This document shows positions 33,663-41,887 of a DNA stretch of 64,000 bases, one piece after another. A program made the translations under genes and the position numbers. This stretch comes from an uncultured Gemmatimonadales bacterium. Lineage in GTDB: Bacteria > Gemmatimonadota > Gemmatimonadetes > Longimicrobiales > Gaopeijiaceae. The notes beneath the pieces were generated by a model that saw nothing but the letters and a program-made list of their open reading frames with translations, searched no databases and was not told the DNA's origin. Each line of letters begins with the position of its first letter. Position 1 is the first letter of the stretch. The stretch is from assembly GCA_937919655.1 (NCBI GenBank), contig CALFPJ010000057.1:1-64000 (forward strand), in the 5' to 3' direction.

Positions 33663-33687
33663 TACAATGTAATGCTCACAATGTGAG
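33663..33687. promoter_or_regulatory. Paired palindromes, candidate PadR operator
   Basis: Two inverted repeats share the core ACAATGT: TACAATGTA (33663-33671) and CTCACAATGTGAG (33675-33687), with centres 14 bases apart. They lie 35-59 bases upstream of the retropepsin-like start at 33628, in the promoter region of the retropepsin/PadR/permease unit. The arrangement suits a dimeric winged-helix repressor such as the PadR protein encoded in the unit. Confidence 0.5.
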
Positions 33688-33881
33688 AAAGGTTGCAATG
33701 AAGATCTACGTCGTGAACGCCTAATGGGTTTCGCCACCGTTAGGGTCAGCGAGCGCTACCGGCGCGGTCGCGGTGGCCTCGCGCACTGAGAAACCCGTGC
33801 CTATCATGCGCGGTGATCGCCGCACGTTGAAGTTCGTCGGGTGATCCGCGACTCCCGAAACCGCACCCTGGTGGACCGCCC

Positions 33882-35327
33882 ATGAAACGCCTCATTTTGT
33901 CCGCATTCGCGCTAGCCTTCCTTGCCCCCGCATCGACCCATGCTCAGCAGCAAGAGCAGTTCGATTATTGGGCTCCGCAGAAAGAGATGATCCAGCGCGG
34001 CGTGCAGGCCATTTTGCAGTGCAACGGCCTATTCACGTCGAACCGGACGTTGGAGCAGGTCTTCGACCAAGAGTTGGCGTACGTGCGGCAGCCGATTGGG
34101 ACCGCTTCAGGTGGTGACTACGAGGTCGACTGGGACCGACGCGCCGTGGCCATCGGTGCGCCGGGCGCCGCCCCCACGATGCGCGCCGCGTTCCGAGAGG
34201 GTATCGGCTGCGTGATCATGGCACCGGACCAGACCTTCGCGGACATCGAGAGCCTGCCCGTCCAAACGCTGGCGCCTCTCGGTGATGCTTCCCGAATTCC
34301 ATGGCCGGATGGTGACCTCGTCACCGACATGTCGCTCCCCGCCGGGGTCGATGCTACCGCGCTCCAGGCCGCGTCGGATTGGGCCTTCGATCGTGAGTCA
34401 CCGGAACAGGTCACGCTCAGTCTGATGGTCGTTTACAAGGGTAATATCTTGCACGAGCGCTACGCGCCGGGTATCGACATGACCACGCGCACACGTACCT
34501 GGTCCACAGCCAAGAGCATCGCGGTCACGCTCTTCGGAATGCTGAACGACCAGGACAAGTTGTCCTTAGATAATCCGCTCGGGCTCGCGTGGAACCCGAG
34601 CCAGTCATCGCCCGAAACCGATCCGCGAAACGCGATCACTCTGCGGCATCTGCTCAATATGTCGAGCGGCCTCGAGACCATCGATAACCGCGGCATGGAA
34701 TACGCCACGGGCTCTGGTCTGAGCTACTGGGCAGGCGCGAGTTCCGTGCAAGGCGCTTTGACCCGTGCGCTTATCCGCGAGCCGGGCACAAGCTGGGACT
34801 ACGAGAATTACGACACGCTGCTCGGCGTGCTGGCGATGAAGAATGCGATCGGCGACGACGCCACCTACAGGGAGTTCCCGCGGCGGGCGCTGCTCGACAA
34901 GATCGGCATGCGTAACACGTTCATCAGCACCGATCGTTTCGGCGACTTCATTCTCAGTAGCCAGGTCTACACCAACGCGCGCGATCTCGCACGCTTCGGG
35001 CTCCTCTACCTGAACGGTGGCATCTGGAACGGTGAGCGGTTGCTCTCCGAGGAATGGATCGACTTCGTGCGGACTCCCGCGCCCGCCACGGCCACCACAG
35101 GGAACCAGTACGGTGGTCAGTTTTGGCTCGTCCCGGACGATCGGAATGACGTGCCCAAAGACGCCTACTCGACCGCCGGAAACAGAGGGCAATACACCCT
35201 GGTGGTTCCCTCACACGACCTGATTATCGTGCGCCGCGGTCTCGACTACGGTCGCCAAGGCTTCAGCAATTGGGACTTAGTCCGCGAAGTGTTGAAGGCG
35301 TTCAATCCAGCCACGGACGGGAGCTAG
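33882..35327 (+). CDS. Serine hydrolase, beta-lactamase/PBP fold
   Basis: 481 residues with a Sec signal (about 1-21). A roughly 140-residue N-terminal extension of unknown fold precedes the catalytic domain with Ser208 and Lys211 in WSTAKSIAV, Tyr in WDYENYDTLLG, and a C-terminal GGQFWLVPDD then TAGNRGQYTLVV segment near the third motif. It belongs to the 6-aminohexanoate-dimer hydrolase/esterase-like branch rather than the D-aminopeptidase branch of the other three hydrolases in the window. That branch includes linear-oligomer amidases and esterases. It is monocistronic, followed by a hairpin. Confidence 0.88.
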   Translation: MKRLILSAFALAFLAPASTHAQQQEQFDYWAPQKEMIQRGVQAILQCNGLFTSNRTLEQVFDQELAYVRQPIGTASGGDYEVDWDRRAVAIGAPGAAPTMRAAFREGIGCVIMAPDQTFADIESLPVQTLAPLGDASRIPWPDGDLVTDMSLPAGVDATALQAASDWAFDRESPEQVTLSLMVVYKGNILHERYAPGIDMTTRTRTWSTAKSIAVTLFGMLNDQDKLSLDNPLGLAWNPSQSSPETDPRNAITLRHLLNMSSGLETIDNRGMEYATGSGLSYWAGASSVQGALTRALIREPGTSWDYENYDTLLGVLAMKNAIGDDATYREFPRRALLDKIGMRNTFISTDRFGDFILSSQVYTNARDLARFGLLYLNGGIWNGERLLSEEWIDFVRTPAPATATTGNQYGGQFWLVPDDRNDVPKDAYSTAGNRGQYTLVVPSHDLIIVRRGLDYGRQGFSNWDLVREVLKAFNPATDGS

Positions 35328-35330
35328 GGT

Positions 35331-35354
35331 CAGGCCTTCTTCGGAGAAGGCCTG
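35331..35354. terminator. Hairpin after serine hydrolase gene
   Basis: Perfect 10-bp stem CAGGCCTTCT (35331-35340) and AGAAGGCCTG (35345-35354) closed by a TCGG loop, 3 bases after the serine hydrolase stop and between convergent genes. It lacks a T-run. Confidence 0.5.
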
Positions 35355-35408
35355 CTAAGGGGCCGCTGGTGCGTTAGCGCGCGGGCACCAGGACCGGCGA
35401 CGCGGGTG

Positions 35409-36833
35409 CTAGCGCCCGGGCACGGCGCCCCGCACGAGCTTGATGCGCGCGCCCGCTGCGAGCATCTGATCAGGAGTCACCCGGTTCACGCGAGCGAGTT
35501 CTTCGGCCGGGATCGGACTGCCGGACCGTTCGTTTAAGGCGCGCAGCGACGTCGCCTCGCGAATCGTTACGATCTCCAGTCGCTGTGGCTGGACGGCTAG
35601 AAGGTCCGCATCCGTGAGCGGACGCAGGCTCGAGATCGTGCGCCCCGCGGCGGCTGAGCGCTGACCCCAACCCGCGCTCGCTGCGTACCCTAGCACTTGG
35701 TACAGCTGGCTGCCGAGTTTGACGAAGGCCACTTCGCCGCGCATTGCGCCCTCATCGGTGGTAAGCTCGAAGTTCGCACGTTGCCTGAGGATCTCTCCGG
35801 AGTCGTCGGTGCGCCGGTTGGCCCCGGTGACTCCGTCTTGGGTCAGAAAGGTCTGAAGGCTCGAGCGGGGGTCGTCCCCCTCCGCCAGTTGCAGCATGAC
35901 GATAGCGTCTTCCTCGGGGCTGATCGCCGCAACCACGGTTCGCTGATTCACGACCGTCCATCCAGCGGGGAACGTAAGGTCGAAGGCCATGTCCGGATGC
36001 ACGAAACGTGTCTCCAAGAACAAGCCGTCGCGCGGGTTCGTGCCGTAGACGAGGCCATTGAGCTGTTCGAGGTACTCGTCTCGGGCGACCCGCCCACCCG
36101 ACGCGCCGCTGGCGTCCAGAAGCCCGCGGATGTTGGCCTCGCGGTTCTCCGGATAGGGGTGCGTGAGCTGCCACTCGGGAACGCGCCCGTCACCACTACC
36201 CGACACTGCGGCCAGCATTTGAAAGACACCCACCAGCGCTTCGGTGTCGTAGGCGGTGCGTGACAGGTAGCGAAGTCCGAGCTCGTCCGCCTCCGTTTCG
36301 TGGCTCCGCGAATAGCTCAGGTTCCAAACCTGCCCCAGTCCGTTCAGGATGCCGCCGGCACTGCGGACGCGCTCGGAGAGGATCATCCCGACGCCGAGCG
36401 CCCCCGCCTGAATTTGCTGGCGGGTGATTTGGGATACCGAATGCCGCGCCGTCACATGGCCGATTTCGTGCCCAAGAACGCCAGCGAGTTCAGCCTCGGA
36501 CTCGAAGTTCGCCAGGATGCCGCGCGTCACGTAAATGAACCCACCGGGCAGCGCGAATGCGTTGACCGTGGGGTCGTCCACGACCTTGAATGACCACGGC
36601 AGCTCCGGTCGCTCAGAGGCGCTCGCCAACTGCAGCCCCAGCGTCGACACGTACTGCTGCAGTTCTGCGTCGCCAACTAGGCCCATCTGCGCTGTGACCT
36701 GCCCGTCAGCTTCGCGGCCCATCTCGATCTCGCGCCCCTCGCCGACCAGCGAGATCCCACGACGGCCCGTAGCGGGGTTCACCATGCAACCGGTCAGCGC
36801 GAGCAGAAGAAGCCAACGGATTCGCAACAGCAT
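35409..36833 (-). CDS. M48 family metalloprotease (BepA/LoiP-like) lipoprotein
   Basis: 474 residues from ATG 36833, chosen because it begins a compact lipoprotein signal (MLLRIRWLLLLALTGC, Cys16); an ATG at 36860 adds nine residues and cannot be excluded. Zinc motif HEIGH (His122, Glu123, His126) with the third ligand Glu in HETEADELGLRYL. The catalytic domain ends about residue 235. The C-terminal half has two beta-rich segments and a final LysM-like stretch (VTIREATSLRALNERSG, about 410-465) that may bind peptidoglycan. Members act on misassembled outer-membrane proteins. Divergent from the NosR-like gene. Confidence 0.9.
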   Translation of the reverse strand: MLLRIRWLLLLALTGCMVNPATGRRGISLVGEGREIEMGREADGQVTAQMGLVGDAELQQYVSTLGLQLASASERPELPWSFKVVDDPTVNAFALPGGFIYVTRGILANFESEAELAGVLGHEIGHVTARHSVSQITRQQIQAGALGVGMILSERVRSAGGILNGLGQVWNLSYSRSHETEADELGLRYLSRTAYDTEALVGVFQMLAAVSGSGDGRVPEWQLTHPYPENREANIRGLLDASGASGGRVARDEYLEQLNGLVYGTNPRDGLFLETRFVHPDMAFDLTFPAGWTVVNQRTVVAAISPEEDAIVMLQLAEGDDPRSSLQTFLTQDGVTGANRRTDDSGEILRQRANFELTTDEGAMRGEVAFVKLGSQLYQVLGYAASAGWGQRSAAAGRTISSLRPLTDADLLAVQPQRLEIVTIREATSLRALNERSGSPIPAEELARVNRVTPDQMLAAGARIKLVRGAVPGR

Positions 36834-36970
36834 CTTGGTAGGTCCATGCGTGAGAGACATGTCGGATCGCGCCGACCCAACAAGATACCCTGAGTGACTT
36901 GAGGGTTGCGACTCCCGTCGGCGCAGCTTCGTGTTTGCGGGCGGCGAGGCCCCCCTTTATCCTGCGCCGC

Positions 36971-39235
36971 ATGAACCCTCTCGTTCGGACCGCTGTGGCG
37001 GTCGTTGCGCTTGCCTGCGTGTGTGGCCCGACCTCGATCGCCGCTCAGCGCATGAGGGACATCGATCCGCGGCTGCTGTCGGCCGTCATGCCGGAGGCAG
37101 ATCGGTTCAGCGAGCGGGAAGGGGCACCCATCGCGATGCGGGCGTACAGCATCGACCCCGAAACCGGCACCGAGACGCTGATCGGCTACGCCTTCCACAC
37201 CTCCGACATTCCACCTGAGCAAATCGGCTACAGCGGCCCCATTGAAGCGCTCGTGGGCATGGACCTCACCGGTCACATCACTGGGGTGCGGGTCACCTAT
37301 TATTGGGAGTCGATCCAGAGCAGCATGGGTGACTTCCTAAGGACTCGGGGTTTTCAGGAGCACTTTTCCGGCAAATACATCGGTGATGCCTTCCAACCGT
37401 ACCGCGACGTGGAAGGCATTTCCCGCGCCACCATCTCGGTAGGTGCACTCGCGCGCGGGGTGCGTGATGCCGCGAGGCGGGTGGCGGAAGCCTACCTGAC
37501 CGCGGATGCGTACATTGTCGCTTCTGGCGGCTCGACCGACGATACTGGCCGCGTCCCCACTTGGTTGGAAATGCGGCAGCGTGGAATCGTCCAGCGGGCC
37601 ACCGTGAGGGATGCCTTCGGGGCCGCCGAGATCAACCTCGCCTATATCGAGAGTGACCCCTTTGGAGAGTTTCTCGTAGGCGCTACCGCGATGACCAGCG
37701 CGAAGCGGGCTCTGGAATCGAGAGGCGGCGACGCCCATCTCATGGTCTACGGCGTCGATGGCTCCCGCCCCCGGATTTTTTCGCGAGAGGGATGGTCCGT
37801 TGCGCAGGGCGGCGACACCATACAGCTGGCTCCGACTGATGTGCGCTCTTTTGGCCTGGCCGCCGGCGGCATGATGAAAAGCCAGGTAGTGGTGATGGGC
37901 GCGATGCTGCTCGATTCGGCGATCGACATGTCGAAGCCGTTTACGCTGCTGTTTGACGTGCCCTCGGCCGACATGACCGCCGCGATCGAATACGTGACGG
38001 CGGAGGCCCAGTTGGCGGCGGAGTTGGAGGAAGATGCTGCACCAGCGGGGGTTCCTGCAGGCCCGCCCGCGCCCGCCGAAATCAGCGTACCCTCGGGGCC
38101 CGAACTGCCCGGCTCGGCTGAACAACCTTCCGCGACCGCACAGCCGGTCACGACCGAGCAACCTGGTGAGGCCGCACGATCGACCGGGACCGAACAACCG
38201 GCCGCGATCGCGCCATCGACCGGGAATGGCCAACCTGCGGCGACCGCACAGCCGATCACGACCGCACAGCCTACCCAGACCGAACCACCGACCGGGGCTG
38301 AGTCGCCGTCCGGAGCGTCCGCTCCACCCCAGATCGTCCCCGCGCCTCTCGACTTCACGGTGGTGAGGGAAGAGTCCGTGCTCGCGCGTACCCTGTCGCA
38401 GGCGTCGGGAATGCGGGTTGGCGGAATGCTTCTGGCGCTCATACTCGCCACGTTGGCGTTCTTCGCGAAGAAGACCTGGCTCCGGGCAGCGTCGCTCGCT
38501 GTGACGTTCGTGTACCTCGGATTCTTGGACGGGAGCTTCCTCTCGATATCGCACATTACGGCGGGCATTTGGCGCGGACCCTCCGTGTACGTGAGCGACC
38601 TGCCACTGCTGCTCCTCGTCACCTTCACGGTGGTGACAACGCTGTTTTGGGGGAGGGTCTTCTGCGGTTACCTGTGCCCGTTCGGCGCGCTCCAAGACCT
38701 GCTCGACCGGGTTGTGCCCAACCGGTTCAAGCGCGTCATACCCGCGTTGTGGCACAAGCGGGCGCTCTATATGAAGTACGTCGTCCTGGCGGTGATCTTG
38801 GTGCCGGCCATCGCCGGCAGCCGGGCGAGCCTCTACCAGTACTTCGAGCCCTTCGGGACGGTCTTCTTCGGATCTCCGTCGCGGGTGTTGTGGCTGATCG
38901 CGGGCCTCATTGTGGCGGCCTCCGCGGTGATCCCGCGCTTCTACTGTCGTTACGCGTGCCCGCTAGGCGCCGCGCTCGCCGTCGGCTCGCTGATCTCGCT
39001 GAACCGCATTAAGCGGGTTGAACAGTGTGGCCACTGCAGCGTGTGTGAGCAGAAGTGCCCCACAGGCGCCATCGAAAAGAGCGTCATCGATTTCAAAGAG
39101 TGTGTGCGCTGCAACGTCTGCGAGATCAAGCTGGTGGAGCGAGCGGGTGTGTGCCGTCACGACATAGACGATGTGCGGTCGCGGTTGGTGCAGATCCAGG
39201 TTGGCGCGACGAGCGGAGCCGGCCATGACGCCTAA
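36971..39235 (+). CDS. NosR-like FMN-binding, 4Fe-4S membrane protein
   Basis: 754-residue inner-membrane electron-transfer protein. The start at 36971 gives a Sec signal (about 1-25). A periplasmic FMN-binding domain (about 70-165) holds the flavinylation-type motif DVEGISRATIS, with Thr154 as predicted covalent FMN site. A second periplasmic domain (about 175-345) is followed by a Thr/Gln/Pro-rich linker (about 350-455) with repeating TAQP and TEQP units. Then come about five transmembrane helices with NapH/NosR motifs CGYLCPFGALQDLLDR and CRYACPLGAA, and a bis-4Fe-4S region (CGHCSVCEQKCPTGA and CVRCNVCEIK). It overlaps the ApbE gene by 11 bases. It probably passes electrons between the quinone pool or cytoplasm and a periplasmic acceptor. 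No nos reductase gene is present. Confidence 0.88.
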   Translation: MNPLVRTAVAVVALACVCGPTSIAAQRMRDIDPRLLSAVMPEADRFSEREGAPIAMRAYSIDPETGTETLIGYAFHTSDIPPEQIGYSGPIEALVGMDLTGHITGVRVTYYWESIQSSMGDFLRTRGFQEHFSGKYIGDAFQPYRDVEGISRATISVGALARGVRDAARRVAEAYLTADAYIVASGGSTDDTGRVPTWLEMRQRGIVQRATVRDAFGAAEINLAYIESDPFGEFLVGATAMTSAKRALESRGGDAHLMVYGVDGSRPRIFSREGWSVAQGGDTIQLAPTDVRSFGLAAGGMMKSQVVVMGAMLLDSAIDMSKPFTLLFDVPSADMTAAIEYVTAEAQLAAELEEDAAPAGVPAGPPAPAEISVPSGPELPGSAEQPSATAQPVTTEQPGEAARSTGTEQPAAIAPSTGNGQPAATAQPITTAQPTQTEPPTGAESPSGASAPPQIVPAPLDFTVVREESVLARTLSQASGMRVGGMLLALILATLAFFAKKTWLRAASLAVTFVYLGFLDGSFLSISHITAGIWRGPSVYVSDLPLLLLVTFTVVTTLFWGRVFCGYLCPFGALQDLLDRVVPNRFKRVIPALWHKRALYMKYVVLAVILVPAIAGSRASLYQYFEPFGTVFFGSPSRVLWLIAGLIVAASAVIPRFYCRYACPLGAALAVGSLISLNRIKRVEQCGHCSVCEQKCPTGAIEKSVIDFKECVRCNVCEIKLVERAGVCRHDIDDVRSRLVQIQVGATSGAGHDA

Positions 39236-40250
39236 CGGCCCCAAGCTGACCCGGCGTGACGCCCTGCGGATTTCCGCCGTGACCGGCGTTGCCGCGCTCG
39301 CGGGTGGTGGCCTCGTCGCCGACTTGGTGCGACGGGCTGGCCTGCACCGCATCAGCGTCTCGAAGGCGCGACTCGGAACCCTCGTGGGCATAACAGTTGT
39401 GCACCCGGATGAGGCCACCGCGCGAGAGATGGTCGCAGATGCCTTCGCGGAGATCGACCGACTCGATGCCCTTCTGAGTCGACATCGACCGGACACGCCG
39501 CTGGCACTTCTGAATCGTGTGGGTCGAGTCGAAGGCGCTGCCCCTGAACTCCTGCATGTTCTCCGCGCCGCGCAGGACTGCGCACACGAGACCGATGGGG
39601 CGTTCGACCCCACGGTTGCACCGCTTGTGGATCTCTACAGAAAGCACTTCGCTCGGTCCACCGAGCCGCCGTCGAGGTCTTTGGTCGGAGCCGCTATGGC
39701 CAAGGTCGGGCACCAAGCGCTTTGGGTAGGCGATGACGCCGCCGGCCTCGATAGGCCGGGCATGGCAGTCACCCTCGATGGGATCGCCAAGGGCTACGTG
39801 GTCGACGCCACTGTCGCGGTACTCGCGCGCGCGGGAGCCGAGCGCGTCATGGTTGATGCTGGCGGAGACATCGCGTCGGGCGGCCCCGGCTCTGTGGATG
39901 AGCCTTGGCGCATCGGCCTGCAGGACCCGCTGTTTCCGGACCGACTCATTGGGACTGTCTCTCTTGATGGCAGGTCTGTGGCCACCTCCGGCGACTATAT
40001 GCAGGCCTACAGCACGGATCGACGCTTTAACCACCTCATCGACCCTCGCACGGGCTATTCGCCGGACCATACCAGTGGTGTGTCTGTCGTCGCGAACTCA
40101 GCCATGGAAGCCGACGCCCTCTCCACCTCGGCCTTGGTGCTAGGCCCAGTGGCCGGCCTGGCGTTCCTGGAGGGCACACCCGGGGTCGAGGGGATGATCG
40201 TGGGCAAGGATGGGTCGTTTGTCGTTACGTCCGGGATGCCCGCCGCCTAG
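39225..40250 (+). CDS. apbE: FAD:protein FMN transferase
   Basis: Attaches FMN from FAD to a Thr of FMN-binding domains in the periplasm. 341 residues from ATG 39225, which starts a Tat-type signal (KLTRRDALRISAVTGVAALAGG). Signatures: AFAEIDRLDALLSRHRPDTPL, TDGAFDPTVAPLVDLY, VTLDGIAKGYVVDATVAVL, VDAGGDIASGGPG, SGDYMQAYS, HLIDPRTGYSPDHTSGVSVVA and ADALSTSALVLG with the magnesium-site Asp. Overlap with the NosR-like gene makes that protein the obvious substrate. The Tat signal on ApbE is a variant of the more usual lipoprotein signal. Confidence 0.95.
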   Translation: MTPNGPKLTRRDALRISAVTGVAALAGGGLVADLVRRAGLHRISVSKARLGTLVGITVVHPDEATAREMVADAFAEIDRLDALLSRHRPDTPLALLNRVGRVEGAAPELLHVLRAAQDCAHETDGAFDPTVAPLVDLYRKHFARSTEPPSRSLVGAAMAKVGHQALWVGDDAAGLDRPGMAVTLDGIAKGYVVDATVAVLARAGAERVMVDAGGDIASGGPGSVDEPWRIGLQDPLFPDRLIGTVSLDGRSVATSGDYMQAYSTDRRFNHLIDPRTGYSPDHTSGVSVVANSAMEADALSTSALVLGPVAGLAFLEGTPGVEGMIVGKDGSFVVTSGMPAA

Positions 40251-40372
40251 GCCGTTGTGCCGCATCTGCCGCCAGTCCAACCGGTGGCAATCGCCGGGTC
40301 ACGCCGCGGGGGCGCCACCCCTGACTCAAGTGGCCTTACCCGCGAGCGAAGGGCGGTCCATATTGCGGCCCT

Positions 40373-41260
40373 ATGCCATCCCCCGGAAGACCCTTGGTCG
40401 CGCGCCTCGTCCCGCACCATGTCGCGTGCATCTTCGCGCGTGCGGCCGCGTTTGCTCTCCTGCTGGCAGGACTTCTCGTTGCGCCGCGCGCGCTCGAGGC
40501 CCAGGTACGGCCGCTGAACCCTATGGGCTGGTCGACCTTCGAGCGTCCGGGTGGTGTGTTTGTGATGGGGTCTGCGTTTCTAGCCGGGCAGCGCATCTCG
40601 CTGGCGGGTGCTGAGGGCCACCTTTACGAGTTCGGCGTCTTTGAAGTCACGTGGAGTTATGAGCGCATCGCCATCAGGATCGGCGGTACTCTCCTTCGTG
40701 TTTTCGACGAGCGCAAAATATACGCGGAGCCTGTCACGGACACTCGCCCGCCGGACGGATCAAGCCGCACCGGCGCGGGCGCTATCGAAGTTTCTACGTT
40801 GATCTGGCTGACCCCGCCGGCCGCCCCGGTCGCGGTCGCGTTCCGCTTTGGCACTCGCCTTCCCACGACAGATAACCGTGAGGGACTCGGTCGCGACCAA
40901 GCTGATTTTTTCACGACCATCGGCGTGCGTCGCAGGGCCGGCCCGTGGGATCTATCCGTTGAGGGTGGGGCTGGCATAAACGGCACGCGTGATCCTGCAC
41001 ACGAACAGATCGATCCCATCCTCTTCGTCGGTGCTGCCAGATACGATGCGGGTCAGGTCGACCCGTTCCTCGAATTCACCGGGCAGCATGACCCCCGCTC
41101 CGACCGCGATCGCCGCGGAAACGAGAACCTCGGTGAAGTGCGGCTGGGTGTTGTGATCGGTAGCCAGCGGTGGCTGAAAGTGTCGCTCGCCCGAGGCTGG
41201 ACCTCCACCAGCCCCGACCTCGGAATTACCGCTCAGTTCGGGACGCGCTTCGGCGGTTAA
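40373..41260 (+). CDS. Probable outer-membrane beta-barrel protein
   Basis: 295 residues; signal peptide about 18-44 (the true start may be one of the later codons, since the first 15 residues are not signal-like). The body alternates in the way of a 10-12-strand barrel: YEFGVFEVTWSYERIAIRIGGTLLRVF, IEVSTLIWLT, VAVAFRFGTRLPTTDN, DFFTTIGVRRRAGPWDLSVEGGAG, ILFVGAARYDAG, EVRLGVVIGSQRWLKVSLARG. It ends LGITAQFGTRFGG. It resembles transporter-like barrels of unknown cargo. It follows apbE by 122 bases on the same strand, so a link to the redox unit is possible. The last codons lie inside a perfect palindrome shared with the convergent gene. Confidence 0.7.
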   Translation: MPSPGRPLVARLVPHHVACIFARAAAFALLLAGLLVAPRALEAQVRPLNPMGWSTFERPGGVFVMGSAFLAGQRISLAGAEGHLYEFGVFEVTWSYERIAIRIGGTLLRVFDERKIYAEPVTDTRPPDGSSRTGAGAIEVSTLIWLTPPAAPVAVAFRFGTRLPTTDNREGLGRDQADFFTTIGVRRRAGPWDLSVEGGAGINGTRDPAHEQIDPILFVGAARYDAGQVDPFLEFTGQHDPRSDRDRRGNENLGEVRLGVVIGSQRWLKVSLARGWTSTSPDLGITAQFGTRFGG

Positions 41261-41268
41261 CCGCCGAA
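41249..41268. repeat. 20-bp perfect palindrome over two convergent stop codons
   Basis: TTCGGCGGTTAACCGCCGAA is identical on both strands. The central TTAA supplies TAA stops to both convergent genes, which overlap by 4 bases and both end in Phe-Gly-Gly. It may act as a shared hairpin end, although there is no T-run. Confidence 0.6.
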
Positions 41269-41787
41269 CGGTTCTCCGAAGCGCAGTAGCACCGTGCTGA
41301 CGTGGTGCCCGACGATCGTGACGATGTACAGTCGATCGTACTCCATCTCTTCGATGTCCGGCCCTGGTTCACCTCCAAGTGCTGCGACCAGTTGAGGCGT
41401 CGTGTTGCTGTGACCGAGCACAAGATGCTGACCCGGCATCGTCTTCAATCGGGCGGCAAATCCTGGCAGGTCGCGCGGATCATAGGAGTCGATCGCGAGG
41501 CCGGCCGCCTCTGCTGTGGGCTCGCCTGTCGAGCGAGTGCGCTTAAGGTCCGTCGAGTGAAGTTGTGTCAGGTTGGCGTCTGCAAGCATCGTCGCGAGCA
41601 ACCGAGAACGCGTCCACCCGGCCTCGGAGATCGGTGGATCGTTGCTCCCGTCTTCGGCGCGCTCGGAGTGCCGGACCAGGTAGACCACGATGGTCTCTTC
41701 CTGACCCATTCCGTCCATTTGTGCCGCGACGGAAACGGGTGCGGCGAGACAACAAACTGCCAAGAAGAGAAAAAGACGACGACGCAT
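41257..41787 (-). CDS. Exported histidine phosphatase family protein
   Basis: 176 residues from ATG 41787 (Sec signal about 1-22). Phosphohistidine motif VRHSERAEDGSNDPPISEAGW (usual RHG is RHS), then DLKRTRSTGEPTAE, and the second His in LVLGHSNTTPQLVAAL. It is a compact SixA/phosphoglycerate-mutase-like enzyme secreted to the periplasm, so it is more likely a general phosphatase for sugar or lipid phosphates than a phosphorelay regulator. Convergent, stop-overlapping with the barrel gene. Confidence 0.88.
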   Translation of the reverse strand: MRRRLFLFLAVCCLAAPVSVAAQMDGMGQEETIVVYLVRHSERAEDGSNDPPISEAGWTRSRLLATMLADANLTQLHSTDLKRTRSTGEPTAEAAGLAIDSYDPRDLPGFAARLKTMPGQHLVLGHSNTTPQLVAALGGEPGPDIEEMEYDRLYIVTIVGHHVSTVLLRFGEPFGG

Positions 41788-41887
41788 GTGACGACTCCCG
41801 TGAATGAAACGACCGCTCAAACTAGTCAGGTGGGCGGCCAGGCCGCCACGCATCTGCGATAACCGATGGAGGCTGTACCCATCGACT

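Noticed and set aside
37337-38755. 472-codon minus-strand frame opposite the NosR-like gene
   Set aside because: Arg/Gly/His-rich shadow of the repetitive linker and membrane part; not a real protein.
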